From DATGLE01 sp035294325 (GTDB lineage Bacteria > Chloroflexota > Ktedonobacteria > Ktedonobacterales > Ktedonobacteraceae): a stretch of DNA of 64,000 nucleotides. The DNA lies in NCBI GenBank assembly GCA_035294325.1, contig DATGLE010000090.1, forward strand, positions 1-64,000. Reading direction: 5' to 3'. Positions 25,363 through 33,611 of the stretch are shown here, one piece after another; the stretch's first letter is position 1; each line of letters begins with the position of its first letter. A program made the position numbers and the translations under genes. Under the pieces are notes generated by a model. It was not told the origin of the DNA and did not search any database. It saw nothing but the letters and a program-made list of their open reading frames with translations.

Positions 25363-26250
25363 ATGCTCAGCGCCTATACAGGTCATAGCGATAACGTCTT
25401 CTCCGTGGCCTGGTCGCCCGATGGACGCGCCATCGCCTCCGCCGGGCGCGACAGAACGGCGCGGATCTGGGACTTCACCAGCGGCGCACTCTACCTCACC
25501 TATCGCGGTCATAGCGACTACCTCCTGTCGCTGGCCTGGTCGCCCGATGGGCGTTTTATCGCTTCGGGCTGCACCGGCGGCATCGTGCAGGTGTGGCGAT
25601 CCGACAGCGGAGAAACTATCATCACCTATCGCGGTCATACGCGTTTTGTGCGTGGCCTGGCCTGGTCGCCCGACGGGCGCTTTATCGCTTCGGGCGGCGA
25701 TTACGGCGATAGCAGCATCCAGGTATGGGAGGCGCACAGCGGAATACAGCTCTACAGACTGGCGGATCAATACAGGATCTTCGCGCTTTCCTGGTCGCCG
25801 CAAGGCAGGCAGATCGTCTCTGCCAGCTTCGATGGCACGGTAGCGATCCGCGCTGCGCCGGACGGGGCGCAGCTCTTTGCTTATCATGAGCACGACGGCC
25901 CGGTCTACGCGGCTGCCTGGTCCCCCGACGGCCAGTATATCGCCTCCGCCGGGCAGGATACACTGGTGCGCATCTGGTCGCCTGTTACCGGGCGGACCCG
26001 CTGTGTCTATCGCGGCCACAGCGGAGCGGTGAAAGCGCTGGCCTGGTCGCCCGATAGCGCCTGTGTAGCCTCCGGCGGCGACGATAGAACGGTGCGCGCC
26101 TGGTCGGTCATAACGGGCGAGGAGATCGCCACCTTCAACAATTATCGCTCCTGGGTGCGCTCGATATCATGGTCGCCCGATGGACAATATATTGCGGCCG
26201 CAAGTGAGAAGACCGTGTATTTGACCATACTCAATGGTCCACAAATTTGA
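25363..26250 (+). CDS. Cytoplasmic seven-bladed WD40 protein
   Basis: A 295-residue protein made almost entirely of seven WD40 repeats, each with the stereotyped AWSPDGRFIASG core and about 40 residues long, enough to close one beta-propeller. There is no signal peptide or TM helix, so it is likely cytoplasmic and acts as an interaction platform. Repeats 1-3 and 5 are very similar to each other, which suggests recent repeat duplication or gene conversion. ATG 25363 is two bases after the mogA stop with AAAGGA upstream; earlier in-frame starts would overlap mogA. Confidence 0.85.
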   Translation: MLSAYTGHSDNVFSVAWSPDGRAIASAGRDRTARIWDFTSGALYLTYRGHSDYLLSLAWSPDGRFIASGCTGGIVQVWRSDSGETIITYRGHTRFVRGLAWSPDGRFIASGGDYGDSSIQVWEAHSGIQLYRLADQYRIFALSWSPQGRQIVSASFDGTVAIRAAPDGAQLFAYHEHDGPVYAAAWSPDGQYIASAGQDTLVRIWSPVTGRTRCVYRGHSGAVKALAWSPDSACVASGGDDRTVRAWSVITGEEIATFNNYRSWVRSISWSPDGQYIAAASEKTVYLTILNGPQI

Positions 26251-26330
26251 CGTGGCAGCACCTCTCTGCTATTCTAAATAGACATAATCTAATAATTGGA
26301 TGCAGCGACCAGCAATGAGAATGTCCTCCG

Positions 26331-26407
26331 TGCGCAGCCGCGCGATTGATCGCACTTGAGGCAGCTCTATAGGCCCGACGAGGCGCGATCAATCGCGCGG
26401 CTGCGCA
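26331..26407. repeat. Family-2 palindrome (GATCAATCGCGCGGCT arms)
   Basis: A perfect 23-bp inverted repeat (26331-26353 and 26385-26407) around a 31-nt loop. The arm contains GATCAATCGCGCGGCT, which recurs at about 22326 and 46184. It lies between the WD40 gene and the methyltransferase, with no T tract. Confidence 0.75.
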
Positions 26408-26477
26408 TCAGCAATCCTGATTGGTTATCCACAAGAAAAGGATAGCGTACCTGCCGACAGCGGGGAGGTTTTTAAAT

Positions 26478-27338
26478 ATGGCAGCACCGGAGAAACCCCA
26501 TGATGATAGCTCCTTCATCTTAGAGGATGGCAGCGCACAGTTAAGCTGGCTGATCTTTGCCGACAATCTAGTGACGAAGGGCATGGGAGGCGTCCTTCCA
26601 GAAAGAGACGGCGACATTAGCGGGATCAAAAATATCCTTGACCTGGGATGCGGCCCCGGTGGCTGGGTGCTCAATGTGGCCTTTGAATATCCAGAGGTCG
26701 AGGCTTGCGGCGTCGATATCAGCCGCCCGATGGTCGATTATGCCAATGCGCGCGCCGTCTCACAGGGACTCACCAACGCCTCCTTCGGGGTTATGGATAT
26801 CAGGCAATCGCTCGACTTCGCCGACAGCAGCTTTGACCTGATTAACGCTCGCTTCCTCTTTAGCTCCCTCAAGCCGCAAAACTGGCCTCCTCTGCTACAG
26901 GAATGCATGCGCCTCCTGCGCCCCGGCGGTGTGCTGAGGCTCACAGAACTTGAGCGCTCACTTACCAGCAGCCCGGCTATAGAACAATTCTGGGATATAT
27001 ACGCACGCGCTCTCTACACTACCGGGCGCAGCTTCTCCGTGGACGGCAAGCATATCGGCATCATCCCTCAACTGGGACGCCTGATGCACGAGGCAGGATT
27101 TCAGCACATTCGCAACCGCGCACACGCCCCCGATATGTCGGCCTGGACCCCTGACTTTGAAGGCTGGCGCCAGTACACGATGGTAATCTGGCTCCTGCTA
27201 GAGCCATTTCTCATCGAGAGCGGCGCCACAACGAAAGAGGAAATCGAGCAGCTGCGCCAGCAGGCCAGCACGGAAATATGGTCCGAAGGGTACTGTGGAC
27301 TCAGGCTCTTCCTTACCACCTGGGGCGAAAAACCGTAA
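26478..27338 (+). CDS. Class I SAM-dependent methyltransferase
   Basis: A 286-residue protein with motif I LDLGCGPGG (54-62), the acidic motif II GVDIS (about 77-81), a motif around SFDLINARFLFSSL and the post-motif LLRPGGVLRLTELER. This is the common small-molecule methyltransferase fold (UbiE/COQ5-like region). The substrate is unknown. ATG 26478 has GGGGAGG nine bases upstream; the frame is open from 26421. A strong hairpin follows the stop. Confidence 0.8.
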   Translation: MAAPEKPHDDSSFILEDGSAQLSWLIFADNLVTKGMGGVLPERDGDISGIKNILDLGCGPGGWVLNVAFEYPEVEACGVDISRPMVDYANARAVSQGLTNASFGVMDIRQSLDFADSSFDLINARFLFSSLKPQNWPPLLQECMRLLRPGGVLRLTELERSLTSSPAIEQFWDIYARALYTTGRSFSVDGKHIGIIPQLGRLMHEAGFQHIRNRAHAPDMSAWTPDFEGWRQYTMVIWLLLEPFLIESGATTKEEIEQLRQQASTEIWSEGYCGLRLFLTTWGEKP

Positions 27339-27346
27339 ATATTTTT

Positions 27347-27389
27347 TAAGATAGCTGTGTCGTTGCCGGCGGCGGGCACAGCTATCTTA
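27347..27389 (+). terminator. Terminator-like hairpin after the methyltransferase
   Basis: TAAGATAGCTGTG (27347-27359) pairs perfectly with CACAGCTATCTTA (27377-27389), followed by GATTCTTCTCC. The T tract is interrupted. Confidence 0.65.
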
Positions 27390-27430
27390 GATTCTTCTCC
27401 TGATCTCACTTTTTCATCACTTCCCACATT

Positions 27431-27546
27431 TGTTAATCCCCCCGTGCATGTTTTTGTGCGCCTGCGGCGCACCCTCTGGTGAACAGTCTGCGGGCGAGCC
27501 GTGCAGCGGTGAGCTGTCAGCGCAACTTGCACATGGCGTTTGTTAA
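27431..27546. repeat. attC-like palindromic element, copy 3
   Basis: Flanked by TGTTAA on both sides, with GTGCATG near the left end and TGCACATGGCGTT at the right, and the core TGCGCCTGCGGCGC ... GCGAGCCGTGCAGCGGTGAGC. Only one half of the central palindrome is present. Same type as the pair at 21908-22176. Confidence 0.65.
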
Positions 27547-27566
27547 ATCCTCGCATATCCACAGGG

Positions 27567-27632
27567 AAAGATTTTACTATCCATTAACGTAGGAATTACC
27601 TATCCATTACGCATAGATTACCTATCGTTAAC
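27567..27632 (+). promoter_or_regulatory. Pho-box-like array of 11-bp repeats upstream of pstS
   Basis: Six contiguous 11-bp units, each ending in TTAC or TTAAC: AAAGATTTTAC, TATCCATTAAC, GTAGGAATTAC, CTATCCATTAC, GCATAGATTAC, CTATCGTTAAC. An 11-bp period of TTAAC-like motifs is the known spacing of PhoB-type binding sites, and resembles the cyanobacterial Pho box. The array ends 70 bp before the pstS start. The PhoB-like regulator encoded in the same operon is the likely ligand. Confidence 0.72.
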
Positions 27633-27702
27633 TCAGCAATGTTACGGTATGAATGCAAATATGATCGGTGTACATTACCCGGTAGTTAGAGTAGGAGAAG
27701 CT

Positions 27703-28809
27703 ATGTTCAAACGATGGCACATTGCCCCGCTGCTCGCGGCGCTAACGTTACTCAGCATGCTATTTTCGGCCTGCGGTGGCGCCAGCTCGGCATCCACCAG
27801 CACGAATGGCGCGCAGAGTTGCCCCGCGACCAGAACGCTCAACGGAGCAGGATCGACGTTCGATGGCCCGCTCTTCTCGAAGCTTTTTACTGTTTATCCC
27901 GGCGTCAAGTGCGGCGCCAACGTTAATTACCAGCTCATCGGCAGCGGCGCTGGCATCAATGACCTGCTCAACCAGCTCGTCGATTTCGGCGCCACCGATG
28001 CGCCGATGACCGACGCGCAGCTGGCAAAAAGTCCGAATGGTCCCATTATTCATATTCCTGTCACGCTTGGTGCCGTCGCTATATCCTACAATCTCAGCGG
28101 CATCAACGGCCATCTGAAACTGACCGGCGCGGTGCTGGCCGACATCTTCATGGGCAAGGTCAAAACCTGGAACGACCCGGAGATCGCCGGACTCAATCCG
28201 GGCGTTACGCTGCCCAACCAGAATATCACCGTCGTCCATCGTTCCGACGGCAGTGGCACCACCGGCATCTTCACACATTATCTCTCAGCAGTGAGCGATG
28301 ATTGGAAGACGAAGGTAGGCGCCGCGACAACGGTAAACTGGCCGCTGGGTGTTGGCGCGAAGGGGAATCCAGGCGTCGCCGCCGCCATCAAGGCAACTTC
28401 CGGCTCTATCGGCTACGTCGAGCTTGCCTACGTCGTCGCCAACAACTTCCCCTACGCGCTGGTGCAGAACGCGGCGGGCAACTATGTCGCACCGTCGCTG
28501 GACGGGGCCAAAGCCGACGCGGCCAACGTGTCCGACATACCTGCGGACCTGCGATTCTATATTGTGAATGCGCCCGGTAACGACTCCTACCCTATATCGG
28601 GCTTCTCATGGATGATCGTCTATCAGAACCAGAGCAATCCCGATAAGGGGCGGGCTATCGCGAACATGCTGTGGTGGGTGACGCACGATGGGCAGAGCTA
28701 TGCTTCGGCGCTGACCTATGTGCCCCTGCCCGGCGGCATCGTTACCAGGGACGAGGCGCAGATCAAGTCTATGAAGTGCGGCAATACACCCTGCTACACA
28801 GGTAAGTGA
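27703..28809 (+). CDS. pstS: Phosphate ABC transporter substrate-binding lipoprotein
   Basis: A 368-residue lipoprotein: basic start MFKRWH, hydrophobic stretch and lipobox LFSAC (C24). The mature part shows PstS motifs: GAGSTFDGPL, YQLIGSGAGIND, VDFGATDAPM and HRSDGSGTTGIF, residues that cradle phosphate. It captures inorganic phosphate outside the membrane and delivers it to PstCA. ATG 27703 with AGGAGAAG is chosen over an upstream in-frame ATG because it starts the signal peptide. First gene of the pst operon; its stop overlaps the pstC start (TGATG). Confidence 0.93.
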   Translation: MFKRWHIAPLLAALTLLSMLFSACGGASSASTSTNGAQSCPATRTLNGAGSTFDGPLFSKLFTVYPGVKCGANVNYQLIGSGAGINDLLNQLVDFGATDAPMTDAQLAKSPNGPIIHIPVTLGAVAISYNLSGINGHLKLTGAVLADIFMGKVKTWNDPEIAGLNPGVTLPNQNITVVHRSDGSGTTGIFTHYLSAVSDDWKTKVGAATTVNWPLGVGAKGNPGVAAAIKATSGSIGYVELAYVVANNFPYALVQNAAGNYVAPSLDGAKADAANVSDIPADLRFYIVNAPGNDSYPISGFSWMIVYQNQSNPDKGRAIANMLWWVTHDGQSYASALTYVPLPGGIVTRDEAQIKSMKCGNTPCYTGK

Positions 28810-29819
28810 TGAAAACAACGCCTCTGATGCAGAGTAATATAGCGGCGCAGGCGCGCCGGGTGAGTGCACTCACCCGGCGCGGCACCAGGGGAAAGCGCCG
28901 GCTCGGCGATATCATCTTTCGCAACTTTACGCTGCTCTTTGTGCTCATCACCCTGGCGCTGGTGGTGGGAGTTGCATGGATACTGGTCAGCTATTCGCTG
29001 CCAACGATCACGGCCTTTGGTTTCAGTTTTCTGACCAACCAGGCGTTTGATCCCGTTCATAACGTCTTCGGGGTAGCACCGGCGATCTTTGGCACCCTGG
29101 TCACGTCGTGTTTCGCCATCATCTTCGCCGTGCCGATAGGGATAGGCGCCGCGATCTTCCTGGTGGAGTTTTGCCCACTGGCGCTGCGCAGCATGCTGGC
29201 TTTTGTTATGGAACTGCTGGTCGCCATCCCAAGCGTCGTGATCGGCCTCTGGGGCTTCCTGGTGCTGGCCTCCTGGCTGAATAGCAGCGGCGAACCCTGG
29301 CTCCAGAGCCATCTGGGCTTCCTGCCCTTCTTTCGCGGCCAGCCGCACGGCCTGGGACTGCTGGCCGCAGGTATTGTGCTGGTGATTATGATTCTGCCGC
29401 TCATTATCAGCGTCTCGCGCGAGGTGATGCTGACAGTACCGCAATCACAGCGCGAGGCCCTGCTGGCCCTGGGCGCGACGCGTTGGGAGGTGATCCGTCA
29501 TGTGGTCCTGCCAGCCTCGCGCGTCGGCATCATGGGCGGCATCATCCTGGCGCTTGGCCGCGCGCTCGGCGAGACGATGGCGGTGACAATGGTGATCGGG
29601 AACCAGGCCACGAAACCGAGCGCGAGCCTCTTCGACACGGGCTATACGCTTTCCAGCGTCATCGCCAACCAGTTTGGCGAGGCCACGCAGGGACTTTTCC
29701 TCTCGGCGCTGCTTGAGGCGGGCCTGCTGGTCTTCCTCATCACGCTGGCTACGAATGTTCTGGCACGCTGGCTGGTAGCGCGTATGGGACGCATGAGCAT
29801 TGGAGGATTGAACACATGA
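28809..29819 (+). CDS. pstC: Phosphate ABC transporter permease
   Basis: A 336-residue membrane protein with six or so TM helices. The ABC permease EAA-type loop reads SQREALLALGATRWEVIRHVVLPASRVGI, followed by GGIILALGRALGETMAV, characteristic of PstC. An N-terminal cytoplasmic tail of about 35 residues is rich in Arg. It forms the channel with PstA and couples to PstB. The ATG overlaps the pstS stop and the 3' end overlaps pstA by 4 bp. Confidence 0.93.
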   Translation: MKTTPLMQSNIAAQARRVSALTRRGTRGKRRLGDIIFRNFTLLFVLITLALVVGVAWILVSYSLPTITAFGFSFLTNQAFDPVHNVFGVAPAIFGTLVTSCFAIIFAVPIGIGAAIFLVEFCPLALRSMLAFVMELLVAIPSVVIGLWGFLVLASWLNSSGEPWLQSHLGFLPFFRGQPHGLGLLAAGIVLVIMILPLIISVSREVMLTVPQSQREALLALGATRWEVIRHVVLPASRVGIMGGIILALGRALGETMAVTMVIGNQATKPSASLFDTGYTLSSVIANQFGEATQGLFLSALLEAGLLVFLITLATNVLARWLVARMGRMSIGGLNT

Positions 29820-30694
29820 GCGCTGCTGCCCATCCTTTTCTGCCACCCCGCTCGGCGCATATGCTGCGGCGGCGAGCGAGCAACCTGCTCATACTGGCGC
29901 TGGCGGTTGCGGCTGCGCTCTTTGCCGTGGCTATCCTGATCTACCTGCTGCTCTACGTCATCGTGCGGGGGCTGCCGTTTCTCAATGTGAGCTTCTTCAC
30001 GGAGCTGCCGGCGGCCTTCGGCTCGTCGGGCGGTGGCATGGGTGAAGCCGTGCAGGGAACGCTTATCCTGGTGGGCCTTGCCTCCATCATGGGCATTCCG
30101 CTGGGCCTGTGCACCGGCATCTACCTTTCCGAGTTTGGTCGGGGGAGCTTCGCCGGGGCGGTGCGCTTTACGGTGATGGTACTGACCGGCATCCCGACGA
30201 TCATCTTTGGCCTCTTTGCCTGGGTATTGATCGTCATTCCCTCGCATGGCTTTTCCGGGCTATCCGGCGGTGTGGCGCTCGGGATTATCATGATCCCTAT
30301 TGTCGCCAGTACTTCGGAGGAGGTACTGCGCCTGGTGCCAAAGGAGATACGCGAGGCATCGCTCGCCCTCGGCGCCACCGAAGCGCGCACGATTCTCTCG
30401 GTTGTGCTGCCGGCTGCCCTGAATGGCATCATCACCGGCATTGTGCTGGCGATGGCACGTATCGCCGGTGAGACGGCGCCGCTGCTGATGACCGCGTTCG
30501 GCAGCACGTTCTGGAACGCCGATATCACGCAGCCGATGGATGCGCTGCCACTGCGCATCTTCGTGTTCACGAACAGCCCGTATCCAATCCAGATCAGCCA
30601 GGCATACGCGGGTTCTCTGGTGCTGATCGCTCTCATTTTTATCGCCTCGTTTGCTGTGCGCTGGGCAACCGGAGGCTTCAGGCGCCGGCGATAG
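29816..30694 (+). CDS. pstA: Phosphate ABC transporter permease
   Basis: A 292-residue membrane protein of the PstA type. The cytoplasmic coupling loop (LVPKEIREASLALGATEARTI) is followed by GIVLAMARIAGETAPLLMTA, and the N-terminal half carries the GTGIYLSEFGRG-like segment (seen here as CTGIYLSEFGRGSF). Partner of PstC in the phosphate channel. Start overlaps the pstC stop (ATGA). Confidence 0.93.
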   Translation: MSAAAHPFLPPRSAHMLRRRASNLLILALAVAAALFAVAILIYLLLYVIVRGLPFLNVSFFTELPAAFGSSGGGMGEAVQGTLILVGLASIMGIPLGLCTGIYLSEFGRGSFAGAVRFTVMVLTGIPTIIFGLFAWVLIVIPSHGFSGLSGGVALGIIMIPIVASTSEEVLRLVPKEIREASLALGATEARTILSVVLPAALNGIITGIVLAMARIAGETAPLLMTAFGSTFWNADITQPMDALPLRIFVFTNSPYPIQISQAYAGSLVLIALIFIASFAVRWATGGFRRRR

Positions 30695-30783
30695 AGGCAG
30701 GGACGCAGGGGACGCAATCCCTTGCTTCTCTCTTCCTGCTACCACCCGCCGCAGGCGATGCATGTGAAAAGGGGAAATAGCGA

Positions 30784-31536
30784 ATGACGATACAGGTTCA
30801 GAATCTGAACGTCTGGTACAACAGGAAGCAGGCGCTCCACGATGTGGATCTCACCATTGCGCCGGAGAGCGTGACGGCGCTGATCGGCCCATCAGGCTGC
30901 GGCAAATCGACGTTCCTGCGCGCACTGAACCGCATGCACGATGAAGCGCCGGGGGCGCGCGTGCAGGGCAAGGTGCTGATCGACGGTGTAGACATCTACG
31001 CGAGAGCGATCAAGGCGCTGTACGTGCGGCGCCACATCGGCATGGTGTTTCAACAACCCAATTCGCTGCCGCACTACAGCATCTGGGAAAACGTCGCCAT
31101 CGGTGCGCGCATCAATGGCACTGCACGCGGCCGGGCGCTACAAGACATTGTGGAACGCAGCCTGCGGGGCGCGGCGCTCTGGGAGGAGGTGAAAGACAGA
31201 CTCAATACATCGCCGGCGCAGTTGTCAGGCGGGCAGCAGCAGCGTCTATGCATCGCTCGCGCGCTGGCTCTCGAACCCGGAATTCTCCTCATGGATGAAC
31301 CCTGTTCGGCGCTCGATCCGGCCTCCACGCTTCAGATAGAGGAGCTTATCCTCAAGCTCAAGCAGCACCTCACCGTGGTCATTGTGACGCACAATATGCA
31401 GCAGGCCGGGCGGATAGCCGATACAACGGCCTTCTTTCTCCAGGGGCGCCTGGTTGAAGTCGAGGAAACAACGCGACTCTTTGCCCATCCCCAGCGAAAG
31501 GAGACCGAGGACTATGTAGCAGGACGCTTCAGTTGA
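30784..31536 (+). CDS. pstB: Phosphate ABC transporter ATP-binding protein (first copy)
   Basis: A 250-residue ABC ATPase. Walker A GPSGCGKST (35-43), the PstB-specific FLRALNRMHD, Q-loop VFQQPNSLPHYSIWENVA, signature LSGGQQQR and Walker B LLMDEPCSALDP are complete, with the switch histidine in VTHNMQQAGR. It powers PstCA. It starts 89 bp after pstA; that gap holds no recognised gene. A second PstB follows downstream, more like the canonical type (FQRPNPFPKSIFENV), so this copy may be the diverged one. Confidence 0.9.
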   Translation: MTIQVQNLNVWYNRKQALHDVDLTIAPESVTALIGPSGCGKSTFLRALNRMHDEAPGARVQGKVLIDGVDIYARAIKALYVRRHIGMVFQQPNSLPHYSIWENVAIGARINGTARGRALQDIVERSLRGAALWEEVKDRLNTSPAQLSGGQQQRLCIARALALEPGILLMDEPCSALDPASTLQIEELILKLKQHLTVVIVTHNMQQAGRIADTTAFFLQGRLVEVEETTRLFAHPQRKETEDYVAGRFS

Positions 31537-31583
31537 CGCTGATGCAGAAGACTCCAGATCATGAAAGAAACGAGGATTATACC

Positions 31584-31808
31584 ATGATAAATGTTTCAGC
31601 AGATTATCTTAGCGGAAGCTCAAAACTGCCAGAAGGAGCAAATATCTTTTCGCGCAAAGTGGCGCGCAGCGGCCACATCTCATTCGAGGGAAGGCCGTAC
31701 TTTATCAGCAAGGCGCTGGCGGGACGCTATATCCGGCTGGTCGTTACCGAAGATCGCCTCATTGTCGATGCGTCTATTCCATTGCACAAGGAATACCAGA
31801 TCGTCTAA
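31584..31808 (+). CDS. Small SH3-like protein between the two pstB genes
   Basis: A 74-residue protein starting MINVSADYL. Its core (VARSGHISFEGRPYFISKALAGRYIRLVVTEDRLIV) looks like the small beta-barrel found at the C terminus of Mu/IS-type transposases and also as a free-standing domain. No transposase catalytic part is nearby. It may be a domesticated remnant, or an independent small protein of the pst operon. ATG 31584 has GAGGA seven bases upstream; an earlier TTG is less likely. Confidence 0.5.
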   Translation: MINVSADYLSGSSKLPEGANIFSRKVARSGHISFEGRPYFISKALAGRYIRLVVTEDRLIVDASIPLHKEYQIV

Positions 31809-31840
31809 AATGAAATGGCGGCGCTAATTAAGGAGGCGCG

Positions 31841-32755
31841 ATGGGTTTCCATGCGAATCGGCCCGCACAACAGGCGCCGGAAACGACGGTGCGGAGCTTT
31901 GCGTATATGATGAACGAACCTGCAACCCCGGCAGAACTTTCCGCAGCGGCCTCTGGTGAAGACGAGAGCAACTCGCCCCAGACAGAGCCGTCGCGCGTTC
32001 CCGAGGGCGTAAAGATAGCGATCAGACATGCGAACTTTTACTACGGCAAAAAACAGGCGCTCTATGATGTGTCGCTGCCGGTATGGGAGCGGCGTGTAAC
32101 GGCATTGATTGGCCCATCGGGCTGCGGCAAATCGACGTTTCTGCGCTCGTTGAATCGCATGAATGATCTGATACCCGATACGCGCGTAGAAGGCGAGGCT
32201 CTTTTCGACGGGCTGAATATTCTTGCGCGGGACATCGATGTGGTAGCATTACGGCGGCGCATCGGCATGGTTTTCCAGCGCCCCAATCCTTTCCCTAAAT
32301 CGATCTTTGAGAATGTTGCCTACGGCCTGCGTGTGCAGGGTAAGCCAAGGGGGTATATCAAAGAGCAGGTGGAGCAGAGCTTACGCGCGGCTGCGCTCTG
32401 GGACGAGGTGAAGGACCGGCTGAAATCTTCGGCCCTGGGCCTCTCCGGTGGACAGCAGCAGCGCCTGTGCATCGCCCGCGCGCTGGCTGTGCAGCCAGAG
32501 GTGCTGCTGATGGACGAGCCGTGTTCGGCGCTCGATCCCATCGCTACATTGAGGATAGAGGAATTGATTACCAATCTCGTTAAGGATTATACTATCATCA
32601 TAGTGACACATAATATGCAGCAGGCGGCGCGCATCTCTCATTGTACCGGCTTCTTCCTCAGCGGCAGGCTCATCGAATACGGACCGACGGTTGATATCTT
32701 TGAGCGGCCCCAAAAGAAGGAGACGGCGGATTATGTCAGCGGGCGCTTCGGTTGA
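31841..32755 (+). CDS. pstB: Phosphate ABC transporter ATP-binding protein (second copy)
   Basis: A 304-residue ABC ATPase with an extra N-terminal segment of about 55 residues, Ala/Glu/Ser-rich and probably disordered. The ABC core is complete: GPSGCGKST (91-99), FQRPNPFPKSIFENVAYGL, LSGGQQQR, LLMDEPCSALDP and VTHNMQQAAR. ATG 31841 sits after a near-perfect TAAGGAGG site, so the extension is likely translated. Two PstB paralogues in one operon could serve alternative affinities or conditions. Confidence 0.9.
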   Translation: MGFHANRPAQQAPETTVRSFAYMMNEPATPAELSAAASGEDESNSPQTEPSRVPEGVKIAIRHANFYYGKKQALYDVSLPVWERRVTALIGPSGCGKSTFLRSLNRMNDLIPDTRVEGEALFDGLNILARDIDVVALRRRIGMVFQRPNPFPKSIFENVAYGLRVQGKPRGYIKEQVEQSLRAAALWDEVKDRLKSSALGLSGGQQQRLCIARALAVQPEVLLMDEPCSALDPIATLRIEELITNLVKDYTIIIVTHNMQQAARISHCTGFFLSGRLIEYGPTVDIFERPQKKETADYVSGRFG

Positions 32756-32777
32756 TGCTAAAGGCTGGAGGTTATCG

Positions 32778-33521
32778 GTGGCACGCAAAATTCTGGTTGT
32801 GGATGATGAGGCAGTTCTGCTAGAGACCATCGCCTACAATCTGGAGCAGGCAGGCTATCAGGTCCTGACGGCGACGGACGGGAGCGGCGCACTGGAGGCG
32901 GCGCGCAAGGAGCACCCGGACCTGATTATCCTGGATATTATGCTGCCCGGCATGGATGGGCTGGAGGTGTGCCGCCAGTTGCGCCGCGAAAATGGCACTG
33001 CGACAACGCCCATCGTGATCCTCACAGCTAAAGGCGATGAGATCGATAAGGTGGTTGGCCTGGAGGTCGGGGCCGACGATTACGTAACCAAGCCCTTTGG
33101 CCGCCGCGAACTGCTGGCGCGCGTGCGCGCTCTGCTGCGCCGCGCCGATTACCCGAACGCTGGCGAAGATCACCAGGCGCCAGGTTCCGGGGAGGCCGCT
33201 GAGGAAACACGGCCCGTTCACCGCGAACTGGTCGCGGGTCCGCTGCGTATCGATCTTGCCGGCAGGCGCGTCAACAATCGGGGGCAGGACCTGGAGCTAC
33301 AGCCCAAGCAGTTCGATCTGCTGGTCTACCTGGTACGCAATCGCGGCACGGTGCTGACGCGGGACCAGTTGCTGCACAACGTCTGGGGCTACGACTATGC
33401 GGGAGATACGCGCACCGTCGATGTGCATGTGCGCTGGCTGCGCGAGAAACTGGAGGAAGATCCGGCGAATCCGAGATTGATTCAGACGGTGCGCGGCGTC
33501 GGCTACGTCTTTCGCTGGTAA
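32778..33521 (+). CDS. PhoB-like OmpR-family response regulator
   Basis: A 247-residue two-domain regulator. The receiver has D9/D10, phosphoacceptor D53 (IILDIM), ILTAKG and K in DDYVTKPFG. A linker of about 35 acidic residues leads to an OmpR-type winged helix (LELQPKQFDLLVYLVRNRG, TVDVHVRWLREKLEEDP, VRGVGYVF). Its place at the end of the pst operon and the 11-bp repeats upstream of pstS suggest that it is PhoB or PhoP, controlling phosphate uptake. Start is GTG 32778 with GGAGG. No adjacent sensor kinase or phoU is seen. Confidence 0.85.
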   Translation: MARKILVVDDEAVLLETIAYNLEQAGYQVLTATDGSGALEAARKEHPDLIILDIMLPGMDGLEVCRQLRRENGTATTPIVILTAKGDEIDKVVGLEVGADDYVTKPFGRRELLARVRALLRRADYPNAGEDHQAPGSGEAAEETRPVHRELVAGPLRIDLAGRRVNNRGQDLELQPKQFDLLVYLVRNRGTVLTRDQLLHNVWGYDYAGDTRTVDVHVRWLREKLEEDPANPRLIQTVRGVGYVFRW

Positions 33522-33564
33522 TTTTTGTTCTTCCATGAAGCTGGCAATTTTTGTTCTTCCATGA
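33520..33564. repeat. Tandem 19-bp direct repeat
   Basis: AATTTTTGTTCTTCCATGA occurs at 33520-33538 and again at 33546-33564, 26 bp apart, with a third partial match (TGTTCCTCCATGA) after it. The first copy overlaps the phoB-like stop codon. Immediately afterwards GACGAGG / CCTCGTC (33582-33600) can form a terminator-like stem between the two convergent genes. Confidence 0.6.
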
Positions 33565-33611
33565 TGTTCCTCCATGAAGAAGACGAGGGCAAGCCTCGTC
33601 TCTACATTTCG

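Noticed and set aside
24337..26019. A 560-codon minus-strand frame across the CpXC, mogA and WD40 genes.
   Set aside because: It crosses three well-supported genes, and its repeats are only the reverse of the WD40 repeats.
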